Assembly: GCA_016716275.1 (NCBI GenBank)
Contig: JADJWR010000002.1
Coordinates: 930,001 to 994,000 of the forward strand
Direction of reading: 5' to 3'
From: Burkholderiales bacterium
GTDB lineage: Bacteria; Pseudomonadota; Gammaproteobacteria; Burkholderiales; Burkholderiaceae_F
Length of the DNA stretch: 64,000 nucleotides
Part shown: positions 32,548 through 40,210 of the stretch, piece after piece
How positions within the stretch are numbered: the stretch's first letter is position 1
How the letters are laid out: each line of letters opens with the position of its first letter
Program-made: the position numbers and the translations under genes
The notes under the pieces: generated by a model
What the model saw: the letters and a program-made list of their open reading frames with translations, nothing else
Databases searched by the model: none
Told to the model about the DNA's origin: nothing

Positions 32548-33711
32548 ATGGCCACCGACCGCCCCGACCAGTACCAGGACATCCGCGAAGCGGTGCGCGC
32601 GCTGTGCGCGCAGTTCCCCGACGAGTATTTCCGCAAGGTCGACGAGGAGCGCGGCTACCCGGAGGCGTTCGTCGACGCATTGACCCGCGCCGGCTGGCTG
32701 GCGGCGCTGATCCCGGCCGAGTACGGCGGCTCGGGCCTGGGGCTGGCCGAGGCCTCGGTGATCATGGAGGAGATCAACCGCAGCGGCGGCAACTCGGGCG
32801 CCTGCCACGGCCAGATGTACAACATGGGCACGCTGCTGCGGCACGGCTCGGAGGCGCAGAAGAAAAAGTACCTGCCGAAGATCGCCAGCGGAGAACTGCG
32901 GCTGCAGTCGATGGGGGTGACCGAACCGACCACCGGCACCGACACCACGCGGATCAAGACGGTGGCGGTGAAGAAGGGCGACCGCTACGTGGTCAACGGG
33001 CAGAAGGTGTGGATCTCGCGCGTGCAGCACTCGGAGCTGATGATCCTGCTGGCGCGCACCACGCCGCTGGCGGAGGTCAAGCGCAAGAGCGAGGGCATGT
33101 CGATCTTCATCGTCGACATCAGGGAGGCGGTGAAGAAAGGGATGACCGTGCGGCCGATCCCCAACATGGTCAACCACGAGACCAACGAGCTGTTCTTCGA
33201 CAACCTGGAGATCCCGGCGGAGAACCTGATCGGCGAGGAAGGCAAGGGCTTCAAGTACATCCTCGACGGGCTGAACGCCGAGCGCACGCTGATCGCCGCC
33301 GAGTGCATCGGCGATGGTTACTGGTTCATCGACCGCGCGGCGAAGTACGCCGGCGAACGGGTCGTCTTCGACCGGCCGATCGGCAGGAACCAGGGGGTGG
33401 CCTTCCCGATCGCCGAGGCCTACATGGAGGTCGAGGCGGCGAACCTGATGCGCTTCCGCGCCTGCGAGCTGTTCGACGCGCACCAGCCCTGCGGCGCCGA
33501 GGCCAACATGGCCAAGCACCTGGCGGCCAAGGCCTCGTGGGAGGCGGCCAACGTGTGCCTGCAGACGCACGGCGGCTTCGGCTTCGCCTGCGAGTACGAC
33601 GTCGAGCGCAAGTTCCGCGAGACGCGGCTGTACCTGGTGGCGCCGATCTCGACCAACCTGGTGCTGTCGTACATCGCCGAGCACGTGCTCGGCCTGCCGC
33701 GGAGCTTCTAG
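32548..33711 (+). CDS. Acyl-CoA dehydrogenase family protein
   Basis: The 387-aa flavoprotein has the ACAD fold: LIPAEYGGSGLGLAEASVIM, MGVTEPTTGTDTTRIKT for the FAD/substrate loop, YVVNGQKVWISR, FDRPIGRNQGVAFPIAEAY, and LQTHGGFGFACEYDVERKFR. The C-terminal strand reads RLYLVAPISTNL where many family members have a YEGTxEI-like segment with the catalytic Glu. This subgroup therefore either uses another base or has changed chemistry. ATG 32548 follows GAGAAGG. The gene starts an operon with a CoA-transferase (3-nt gap) and a CitE-like lyase, suggesting activation, oxidation and cleavage of a dicarboxylic or branched acid. Confidence 0.9.
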   Translation: MATDRPDQYQDIREAVRALCAQFPDEYFRKVDEERGYPEAFVDALTRAGWLAALIPAEYGGSGLGLAEASVIMEEINRSGGNSGACHGQMYNMGTLLRHGSEAQKKKYLPKIASGELRLQSMGVTEPTTGTDTTRIKTVAVKKGDRYVVNGQKVWISRVQHSELMILLARTTPLAEVKRKSEGMSIFIVDIREAVKKGMTVRPIPNMVNHETNELFFDNLEIPAENLIGEEGKGFKYILDGLNAERTLIAAECIGDGYWFIDRAAKYAGERVVFDRPIGRNQGVAFPIAEAYMEVEAANLMRFRACELFDAHQPCGAEANMAKHLAAKASWEAANVCLQTHGGFGFACEYDVERKFRETRLYLVAPISTNLVLSYIAEHVLGLPRSF

Positions 33712-33713
33712 CC

Positions 33714-34895
33714 ATGACGCGTCCGTTGGACGGCGTCACGGTGCTGACGCTCGAACACGCGGTGGCGGCGCCGTTTGCCACCCGCCAGCTGGCCGATCTC
33801 GGCGCGCGGGTGATCAAGATCGAGCGCCCCGGCGAGGGCGACTTCGCCCGCAGGTACGACCAGCGCGTCAAGGGCCAGGCGTCGTACTTCGTCTGGATCA
33901 ACCGCTCGAAGGAGAGCCTGACGCTCGACGTCAAGCATGCCGAGGCGCGGCCGATTCTCGACCGGCTGCTGGCCAGGGCCGACGTGCTGGTGCAGAACCT
34001 CGCACCCGGTGCGGCGGCGCGGCTCGGCCTGTCGGCGCAGGCGCTGCGGCCGAAGAACCAGCGGCTGATCGTCTGCGACATCTCCGGCTACGGCGCCAAC
34101 GGCCCGTACCGCGACAAGAAGGCGTACGACCTGCTGGTGCAGGCCGAATCGGGGCTGCTGTCGGTGACCGGCACCGCCGAGCAGGTGGTGCGCGCCGGCA
34201 TCTCGGTGGCCGACATCGCCGCCGGCATGTATGCCTACAGCTCGATCCTGGCGGCGCTGATCCAGCGCGGGCGCACCGGCGAGGGCAGCTGGCTCGACGT
34301 GTCGATGCTGGAGGCGCTCGGCGAGTGGATGGGAAATCCGCTCTACTACGGCTTCGACGGCGCGCCGCAGGCGCCGCGCTCGGGCGCCAACCATCCGAGC
34401 ATCTATCCGTACGGGCCGCTGGCCACCGGCGACGGCAAGACGGTGCTGCTCGGGCTGCAGAACGAGCGCGAGTGGGTGGCTTTCTGCCGCGACGTGCTGC
34501 AGCGGCCCGAGGTGGCGACCGACGTCCGCTTCGACACCAACACCAGGCGCAGCGAGCATCGGGCGGAACTGAAAGCGCTGATCGAGGAGGTCTTCCGGCC
34601 GCTCACCGCGGCGCAGGTGATCGAGCGGCTCGACGCGGCGGCGATCGGCAACGCTTCGGTCAACAGCATCGCCGACGTCTGGAACCATCCGCAGCTCGCC
34701 GCGCGCGGACGCTGGGTGGAGGTCGGTTCGCCGGCCGGACCGATTCCGGCGCTGAAGCCGCCCGCCGACAGCGATGCCTTCGCGTGCCGCATGGACCCGA
34801 TCCCGGCGCTCGGCCAGCACACCGATGCGATCCTCGCCGAACTCGGCTACGGCGCCGCCGACATTGCGCGGCTGCATCAGGCGGGCGCCGTCTGA
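33714..34895 (+). CDS. CaiB/BaiF family CoA-transferase
   Basis: This 393-aa class III CoA-transferase moves CoA between acids through aspartyl-anhydride intermediates. It shows VLTLEHAVAAPFATRQLADL and GARVIKIERPGEGDFAR at the N-terminus, SLTLDVKHAEAR, LVQNLAPGAAARLGL, DISGYGANGPYRDKKAYDLL with the Asp-containing YDLLVQAESGLLSVTG motif, and MYAYSSILAALIQRGRTGEG. It follows the acyl-CoA dehydrogenase by 2 nt and precedes the CitE-like gene by 10 nt. Substrate acids cannot be read from sequence; partners of CitE-like lyases include citramalate, malate and itaconate-type acids. Confidence 0.9.
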   Translation: MTRPLDGVTVLTLEHAVAAPFATRQLADLGARVIKIERPGEGDFARRYDQRVKGQASYFVWINRSKESLTLDVKHAEARPILDRLLARADVLVQNLAPGAAARLGLSAQALRPKNQRLIVCDISGYGANGPYRDKKAYDLLVQAESGLLSVTGTAEQVVRAGISVADIAAGMYAYSSILAALIQRGRTGEGSWLDVSMLEALGEWMGNPLYYGFDGAPQAPRSGANHPSIYPYGPLATGDGKTVLLGLQNEREWVAFCRDVLQRPEVATDVRFDTNTRRSEHRAELKALIEEVFRPLTAAQVIERLDAAAIGNASVNSIADVWNHPQLAARGRWVEVGSPAGPIPALKPPADSDAFACRMDPIPALGQHTDAILAELGYGAADIARLHQAGAV

Positions 34896-34905
34896 GCTGC
34901 CGCCG

Positions 34906-35709
34906 GTGACCAGACAGCCGCGCTCCTACCTGTTCGTGCCGGGCGACCGCCCGGAGCGGATCGCCAAGGCGCGCGCCAGCGGCGCCGATGCGGTGATCGT
35001 CGACCTCGAGGATGCGGTGGCGCCGGCCGGCAAGGTGGCGGCGCGTGATGCGGTCGCGGCAGCGCTCGACGCGGCGCAGCCGGTCGTGCTGCGCATCAAC
35101 GGTGCCGACACGGCGTGGTTTGCCGACGACGCGCGGCTGGCCGCCCATCCCGGCGTGGCCGCGGTGATGCTGCCGAAGGCGGCGTCGCCCGACCAGGTGG
35201 CCGCGCTGCGCGCGGCGAGCGACGGCAGGCCGGTGCTGGCGCTGGTCGAATCCGCCGCCGGCATGGCCGGCGCGGCGGCGCTCGCTGCCACGGCGGGCGT
35301 GGCGCGGCTGGTGTTCGGATCGATCGACTTCCAGCTCGACCTGGACATCGCCGACGACGACCTCGCCCTGCTCGCCTTCCGCTCGCAGCTGGTGCTCGCC
35401 TCGCGCCTGGCCGACCTGCCGGCGCCGGTCGACGGCGTGACCACGGCGCTCGACGATGCCTCCCGCATCGAGGCCGAGGCGCGGCGGGCGCGCTCGCTCG
35501 GCTTCGGCGCCAAGCTGTGCATTCACCCGAAGCAGGTGTCGATCGTCAACGACGCCTTCAGCCCGTCGGCCGCCGAACTGGCCTGGGCGCAGCGGGTGGT
35601 CGATGCCGCCTCAGCGGCCGGCGGCGCCGCAGTGGCGGTGGACGGCAAGATGGTCGATGCGCCGGTGCTGGCGCGCGCGCGGCGGCTGCTGGCGGCGCGG
35701 CGAGGCTGA
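34906..35709 (+). CDS. HpcH/HpaI/CitE-family CoA ester lyase
   Basis: The 267-aa TIM-barrel protein belongs to the CitE-like CoA ester lyases: RSYLFVPGDRPERIAKARAS, AVIVDLEDAVAPAGKVAARD with the acidic Mg-binding residues, VVLRINGADT, VMLPKAAS, LVESAAGM, LVFGSIDFQLDL and GAKLCIHPKQVSIVNDAF. Such enzymes split or form malyl-, citramalyl- or methylmalyl-CoA. GTG 34906 starts VTRQPRSYLFVPG with the first conserved residues right after it. It is the third gene of the dehydrogenase/CoA-transferase operon and probably yields acetyl-CoA and a keto acid. The exact substrate is inference. Confidence 0.88.
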   Translation: MTRQPRSYLFVPGDRPERIAKARASGADAVIVDLEDAVAPAGKVAARDAVAAALDAAQPVVLRINGADTAWFADDARLAAHPGVAAVMLPKAASPDQVAALRAASDGRPVLALVESAAGMAGAAALAATAGVARLVFGSIDFQLDLDIADDDLALLAFRSQLVLASRLADLPAPVDGVTTALDDASRIEAEARRARSLGFGAKLCIHPKQVSIVNDAFSPSAAELAWAQRVVDAASAAGGAAVAVDGKMVDAPVLARARRLLAARRG

Positions 35710-35742
35710 ACGCCGCCGGCGGTGCTGCCGGCACTTCAGGCG

Positions 35743-35904
35743 TCAGACGAATCCGTCGCTGCGGGCGCGCGCGGCCGCCTGCGCCGGCGTCAGCCCCTGC
35801 GCGTACATGTCGGACCAGCGGGTGTCGTCGAGCATCTCGTGCGCGCGCATGACGCTCCACCCGAGTTCGCGACAAACCTGCGCCAGCCATTCGAACAAGG
35901 TCAT
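35743..35904 (-). CDS. Small protein of unknown function (53 aa)
   Basis: The reverse strand encodes MTLFEWLAQVCRELGWSVMR through to SDGFV*, 53 residues, with a good GGGAG 7 nt before ATG 35904. The sequence is amphipathic with Trp and acidic residues (MLDDTRWSDMYAQGLTPAQA), unlike a random high-GC reading frame. It occupies the 263-nt gap between the CitE-like gene and the 137-aa gene. I do not recognise the family. Confidence 0.55.
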   Translation of the reverse strand: MTLFEWLAQVCRELGWSVMRAHEMLDDTRWSDMYAQGLTPAQAAARARSDGFV

Positions 35905-35972
35905 GCCCGTCTCCCCGTTGCCGCGGCAAGCATAATTGCTGCCTGTTGCCCAACTGCCCCAGGAGAATCGCC

Positions 35973-36386
35973 ATGGCCGACCATCCCGATCCGCGCGACC
36001 CCGAGATGGACGCCGGCGCGCTGTATCGCGAGGAGATCATCACCGACCGCCGGATCGGCACGATCCGCGTGATGACGCCGATCACCGCCGACGGCCGCGT
36101 CGACGAGAAGCGGCCGCCGCTTTTCGTCGGCGAGGCGCAGATGCTGACCTCGGTCGGCCCGCTGCCGATCAGCTTCGAGATCGAGGCGTCGACGCTGGCC
36201 GAGGCGGTGGCCCGGTACGGCGCCGCCGCTAAGGAAGGCTTCGAGCGTGCCGTGCGCGAACTGCAGGACATGCGCCGCCAGCAGGCGTCGTCGATCGTGC
36301 TGCCGCCGCCGGGCGCTGCCGGCGCGTTCAGCGGCGGGGGCGGCGGCTTCGGTGCGGGCGGCGGCGGCAAGATCCAGCTGCCGTAG
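35973..36386 (+). CDS. Conserved hypothetical protein (137 aa) with Gly-rich tail
   Basis: ATG 35973 follows AGGAG by 7 nt. The product has a folded-looking part (IITDRRIGTIRVMTPITADG, PPLFVGEAQMLTSVGPLPIS) with one predicted long helix (LAEAVARYGAAAKEGFERAV). It ends in a glycine-rich tail GGGGGFGAGGGGKIQLP. There is no signal peptide, so it is probably cytoplasmic. The family appears in many betaproteobacteria without known function. It is convergent with the metalloprotease gene (26-nt gap). Confidence 0.7.
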   Translation: MADHPDPRDPEMDAGALYREEIITDRRIGTIRVMTPITADGRVDEKRPPLFVGEAQMLTSVGPLPISFEIEASTLAEAVARYGAAAKEGFERAVRELQDMRRQQASSIVLPPPGAAGAFSGGGGGFGAGGGGKIQLP

Positions 36387-36412
36387 CCGCCGCGGCGGGC
36401 GCAAGGCGCTGC

Positions 36413-37297
36413 CTAGAGCTGGCGCGCCTCGAAGGTGTTGCAGGCCTGCATCGAGCCGCTTTCGAAGCCGGTGCGGAACCAGCGCGTGCGCTGGGCGGCG
36501 CTGCCGTGGGTGAACGAGTCGGGCACCACGTAGCCCTGCGACTGCTTCTGCAGTACGTCGTCGCCGATCGCCGTGGCAGCGCGCAGCGCTTCCTCGAGGT
36601 CGCCCGGCTCCAGGACGTTGCGCATCCGGTCGGCATGGTGCGCCCAGACGCCGGCGAAGCAGTCCGCCTGCAGTTCGACGCGCACCGAGACTTCGTTGTA
36701 ATCGCGCGGCGACATGCGGCTGCGCAGCTGGGCGGTCTTCTCCATGATGCCGAGCAGGTTCTGCACATGGTGGCCGACCTCGTGCGCGATCACGTAGGCC
36801 TGCGCGAAATCGCCCGGGGCGCGGAAGCGCTCCTGCAACTGGCGGAAGAACGACAGGTCGATGTAGACCTTCTGGTCTTCCGGACAGTAGAACGGCCCCG
36901 CCGCCGACTGGCCCATGCCGCACGCCGTCGGGTACATGCCGGAGAACAGCACCAGCTTCGGTTCGCGGTAGGTGCCGCCCGCCTGGCGGAAAAGTTCGCG
37001 CCAGGTGTCCTCGGTATCGGCCAGCACCACCGCGACGAACCGGCCCAGTTCGTCTGCCGGCTTGCCTGCCGGTTCGCTCGGCACCTGCACCTGGGTCGGT
37101 GCGCCGCTGTCCAGCCCGCCGAGCACGCCCATCACCAGGCGCGGGTCGATGCCGAGGAAGTAGGAGGCGACCAGCGCCACCAGGATCGTTCCGACGCCCA
37201 GTCCGCCGCGCCCGATGCGGACGCCGCCGGGCATGCCGCGGCCGCTCTGCCCGCGGCGGTCTTCCACGTTGTCGCTCTCGCGTCCGTCGGTGCGCAT
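36413..37297 (-). CDS. ypfJ: Neutral zinc metallopeptidase, YpfJ/KPN_02809 family
   Basis: The 294-aa protein has a short Gly/Arg-rich N-terminus, one transmembrane segment (GVGTILVALVASYFLGI) and a domain with the zinc site AYVIAHEVGHHVQNLLG (HExxH). VELQADCFAGVWAHHA probably carries the third ligand. YCPEDQKVYIDLSFF and QGYVVPDSFTHGSAAQRTRW are family hallmarks. It is anchored in the inner membrane with the protease in the periplasm; the substrate is unknown. ATG 37297 lies 18 nt after the DUF3460 gene on the same strand. Confidence 0.9.
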   Translation of the reverse strand: MRTDGRESDNVEDRRGQSGRGMPGGVRIGRGGLGVGTILVALVASYFLGIDPRLVMGVLGGLDSGAPTQVQVPSEPAGKPADELGRFVAVVLADTEDTWRELFRQAGGTYREPKLVLFSGMYPTACGMGQSAAGPFYCPEDQKVYIDLSFFRQLQERFRAPGDFAQAYVIAHEVGHHVQNLLGIMEKTAQLRSRMSPRDYNEVSVRVELQADCFAGVWAHHADRMRNVLEPGDLEEALRAATAIGDDVLQKQSQGYVVPDSFTHGSAAQRTRWFRTGFESGSMQACNTFEARQL

Positions 37298-37315
37298 GGC
37301 TGCTCCTGGCTGGGC

Positions 37316-37507
37316 CTAGTCGCGATCTGACTGGTAGACGTACGGCTTCTGCGGCACCTTCGACTCCTGCCAGCGCTCGAGCTGCTCCGGGTCGAGCTCC
37401 TTGTCCCACCAGATCGCCCGGCCCTCGCGCTGCCTGCGCTCCAGGTCGGGCTGCTTGCCCTTAAGCTCGCGGATGAAACGGGTCAGGTCGGATTCGTAGT
37501 CGGCCAT
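37316..37507 (-). CDS. DUF3460 family protein
   Basis: The 63-aa protein MADYESDLTRFIRELKGKQP...VPQKPYVYQSDRD matches the betaproteobacterial DUF3460 family closely in length and ends (PQKPYVYQ). It is cytoplasmic, charged and mostly helical, of unknown function. I chose ATG 37507 over an upstream in-frame start because it gives the family N-terminus MADYESD. It diverges from the BamE-like gene and precedes ypfJ. Confidence 0.85.
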   Translation of the reverse strand: MADYESDLTRFIRELKGKQPDLERRQREGRAIWWDKELDPEQLERWQESKVPQKPYVYQSDRD

Positions 37508-37604
37508 GGCATCTCGGGGCAAGGGTCGTCTGCTGCGAGGCGCAGTTTATCGGGCATCCTGCGCCTTGCCGGCGGCGACCCGTGAAGATGCGAGGGAAGG
37601 AAGG

Positions 37605-38120
37605 ATGACGCGGGCGAGATGGTTCACCGCCGCGCTGCTGGCGGCTACCCTGTCCGTGGCGGGCTGCGACCAGCAGGGCCGGCCGATCGAGCACCCGGGG
37701 CTGGACCGGCTGAAGCCGGGGGTCTCGGGGGAAGCCGACGTGCGCGGCGTCTTCGGCGTGCCGGAGACGATCATCCAGGGGCGCGACGGAACGCGCACGC
37801 TGCAGTACCCGCTGGGCCCGCAGGGGCCGCGCACTTTCTTCGCCGTCATCGGCCCCGACGGCAAGCTGATCGAGGTGTGGAACGTGCTCGTACCGGAGAC
37901 CTTCGCCAGGATCACCCCCGGCATGACGCGCGACGAGGTGCGCGTGCTGCTCGGCCGCCCAGGCTCGGAGCAGTCGTACCCGTTGAAGCGGCAGACCGCA
38001 TGGGAATGGAAGTACATCGGCGAGATGCACCGCGACCATGTCTTCTTCGTGATGTTCGACGAGACGGGCAGGGTGGTGTCGACCGGCTCCGAAGACCCCA
38101 GCCTGAGCTCGGGCAGCTGA
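37605..38120 (+). CDS. BamE/SmpA-like outer-membrane lipoprotein
   Basis: The 171-aa product has a lipoprotein signal (AALLAATLSVAGCDQQ; lipobox VAGC). Two SmpA/OmlA-like repeats follow, LDRLKPGVSGEADVRGVFGV and FARITPGMTRDEVRVLLGRP, each ending in a glycine/proline turn, and then WEWKYIGEMHRDHVFFVMFD. BamE proteins are accessory members of the outer-membrane protein assembly complex; this protein has the fold duplicated and may be a paralogue rather than BamE itself. ATG 37605 follows GGAAGGAAGG. Confidence 0.75.
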   Translation: MTRARWFTAALLAATLSVAGCDQQGRPIEHPGLDRLKPGVSGEADVRGVFGVPETIIQGRDGTRTLQYPLGPQGPRTFFAVIGPDGKLIEVWNVLVPETFARITPGMTRDEVRVLLGRPGSEQSYPLKRQTAWEWKYIGEMHRDHVFFVMFDETGRVVSTGSEDPSLSSGS

Positions 38121-38144
38121 GGCCGGGCGCCGGCCGCGCGGGCC

Positions 38145-38660
38145 TCAAGGCCGCTTCGCGGCGACCGCGCCGAGGATGCCGCGCAGGATCTCCAGCGGCG
38201 GCGGCGGGCAGCCCGGGACGGCGACGTCGACCGGGATGACATTGGAGACGCGGCCGCAGCTGGCGTAGCTCTCGCCGAAGATCCCGCCGGTGCAGCCGCA
38301 GTCGCCGACCGCCACCACCAGCTTCGGCTCCGGCGTGGCCTCGTAGGCGCGCTGCAGGGCGATCTTCATGTTGGCCGCCACCGGCCCGGTGACCAGCAGC
38401 ATGTCGGCGTGGCGCGGGCTGGCGACGAAGCGGATGCCGCGCCCCTCGAGGTTGTAGTAGGGATTGTTCAGCGCGTGGATCTCCAGCTCGCAGCCGTTGC
38501 ACGAACCGGCGTCGACCTGGCGGATGGCGAGCGCGCGGCCGAGCAGCCGCAGGATCCCGTCCTGGATCCGCTCGCCGCCGACGCGCCAGTCGTCGTTGGC
38601 CTCCGGCGCCTTCTCGGTGCACAGGCCTGCCCGCAGGATCTGTCGCGCCAGCAGCAGCAT
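38145..38660 (-). CDS. Ehr/HyfI-like small Fe-S subunit (NuoB family)
   Basis: The 171-aa subunit is homologous to NuoB and to hydrogenase small subunits (HycG/HyfI). The tetranuclear-cluster ligands appear conserved: GSCNGCELE (Cys54, Cys57), GDCGCTGG (Cys121 region) and PGCPPPP (Cys151). The N-terminus LLLLARQILRAGLCTEKAPE is the usual docking part. It is the last gene of the six-gene membrane-complex operon and overlaps the large-subunit gene by one base (TGATG). Its partner lacks Ni-Fe ligands, so electrons must come from or go to something other than H2. Confidence 0.88.
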   Translation of the reverse strand: MLLLARQILRAGLCTEKAPEANDDWRVGGERIQDGILRLLGRALAIRQVDAGSCNGCELEIHALNNPYYNLEGRGIRFVASPRHADMLLVTGPVAANMKIALQRAYEATPEPKLVVAVGDCGCTGGIFGESYASCGRVSNVIPVDVAVPGCPPPPLEILRGILGAVAAKRP

Positions 38661-40207
38661 CAGAGATCCTGCCCGCTGTAGCTGAGGTTGAACGACTTGT
38701 TGATCAGCGGGAAGTCGGGAACGATGTTGCCGATCACCGCATGCTCGATCAACGGCCAGTTCTGCCACGACGGGTCGTGGCAGTGGCAGCGGCGCACCCG
38801 GCCGCTGCCGTCGGCCTCGAGCGCGACCAGCACGTCGCCGCGCCAGCCTTCGATCCAGCCGACGCCGAAGCCGGACGCATCGGCCAGTGGCGGCTCGAGG
38901 CGTGCTTCGCCGTCGGGCAGCTGCTCGGCAATGGTCCGGATCAGGCGCAGCGACTCGGCGATCTCGTCGAAGCGCACGGCCACCCGCGCCGCCACGTCGC
39001 CCCGCTCGTCGCCGGCCCGCCGCACGGCGAGCCGGTCGTACGGCGCAACCGCCAGGTCGACGCGCAGGTCGCGCGCCTGGCCGCTGGCGCGGCCGGCCAG
39101 CCCGGTCAGCCCGAGGCGCGCCGCCAGTTCGGGCGTGACGATGCCGGTCGTCCGGAAGCGGTCCTGCAGGCCGGCGTGCTCGTCGTAGATCGCGCGCAGC
39201 GCAACTACCTCGCGCTCGATCTGATCGCACTGCGCGCGCAGTCGCCCGAGCGCGGCAGCGCCGGGATCGACTGCCACGCCGCCGGGGACGATGCGATCCA
39301 TCAGCAGCCGATGACCGAACACCTCCGCGCCCAGGCGCAGCCACTGCTCGCGCAGTCGCGAGAACTGCGCCAGGCCGAAGGCGAGCGCCGCGTCGTTGCC
39401 GAGCGCGCCGAGGTCGCCGAGGTGGTTGGCCACCCGCTCGCGCTCGAGCAGCAGCGCGCGCAGCCAGGCCGCCCGCGGCGGGATCCGGCTGCCGGCGATC
39501 GATTCGACCGCCATCGCGTACGCCCAGGCGTAGGCAACCGTCGAGTCGCCCGACACCCGCCCGGCGAGCCGGTGCGCGTCGGCCAGCGCCATGCCTTCGA
39601 AGCGCTTGTCGATGCCCTTGTGCAGGTAGCCCAGGCGCTCCTCGAGGCGCAGCACCTTCTCGCCGACGATCGAGAAGCGGAAGTGCCCCGGCTCGATGAT
39701 GCCGGCGTGGATCGGCCCGACCGCGATCTCGTGCACGCCGTCGCCGGTGACGGTCACGAACTCGTAGCGTTCCTGCTCGATGGCGAAGGCGCGCGTGCCG
39801 TCGGCGTCGCGCCGTAGCGGCAGGAATTCCGCCGGCCAGGCTGCGTGGCGCAGCCAGGGTCGGCCGTCCTCGGCGCCCTGCGCGCGCACGCCGAGCAGGT
39901 CGAAAAGCGCCCGCTGCATGCGCGCCGCGGCGGGAAAGCGCGAGGCGATCTGCGGGTACGACGGCGGATCGCCGCCGGCGCGCAGCCGCACGCAGGCCAG
40001 GCCGTCGGCAGCGGCATAGGCGGCGAACACGGCGAATCCTTCGCCGAGGTCGCGGCGGTCAGAGCCCCACAGCGACACCAGCGGAGCACCGGCCGCCGCG
40101 TAGCCATCGGCGGCGGCCGACCACTGCGCCTGGTCGACCGTGCACAGGGCCGCCGGCACCGCGCCGGCAAGCGGTTGGTAGTCCAGTCCGGCGTCGGCCA
40201 TTCGCAA
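38660..40207 (-). CDS. Ehr large subunit, HyfG/HycE-like without Ni-Fe ligands
   Basis: The 515-aa protein fuses a NuoC-like N-terminal part (to about residue 150) to a NuoD/hydrogenase-large-subunit part (FSIVGEKVLRLEERLGYLHK, ALLLERERVANHLGDLGALG, DPSWQNWPLIEHAVIGNIVP). The N-terminal Ni-Fe motif site reads DAHRLAGRVSGDSTVAYA, with Ala215 and Val218 where hydrogenases have the two Cys. The C-terminus ends SFNLSYSGQDL without a CxxC. It therefore cannot bind Ni-Fe and is not a hydrogenase. This is the defining trait of energy-converting-hydrogenase-related (Ehr) complexes. TTG 40207 has GGGAGG 7 nt upstream; ATG 40201 is the alternative. It follows the HyfF-like gene by 3 nt. Confidence 0.87.
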   Translation of the reverse strand: MRMADAGLDYQPLAGAVPAALCTVDQAQWSAAADGYAAAGAPLVSLWGSDRRDLGEGFAVFAAYAAADGLACVRLRAGGDPPSYPQIASRFPAAARMQRALFDLLGVRAQGAEDGRPWLRHAAWPAEFLPLRRDADGTRAFAIEQERYEFVTVTGDGVHEIAVGPIHAGIIEPGHFRFSIVGEKVLRLEERLGYLHKGIDKRFEGMALADAHRLAGRVSGDSTVAYAWAYAMAVESIAGSRIPPRAAWLRALLLERERVANHLGDLGALGNDAALAFGLAQFSRLREQWLRLGAEVFGHRLLMDRIVPGGVAVDPGAAALGRLRAQCDQIEREVVALRAIYDEHAGLQDRFRTTGIVTPELAARLGLTGLAGRASGQARDLRVDLAVAPYDRLAVRRAGDERGDVAARVAVRFDEIAESLRLIRTIAEQLPDGEARLEPPLADASGFGVGWIEGWRGDVLVALEADGSGRVRRCHCHDPSWQNWPLIEHAVIGNIVPDFPLINKSFNLSYSGQDL

Positions 40208-40210
40208 GGC

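Noticed and set aside
38660..40207. NiFe hydrogenase-4 as the product of the Hyf-like operon
   Set aside because: The Ni-Fe ligand Cys pairs are absent and no maturation genes are nearby, so calling it a hydrogenase would be wrong.
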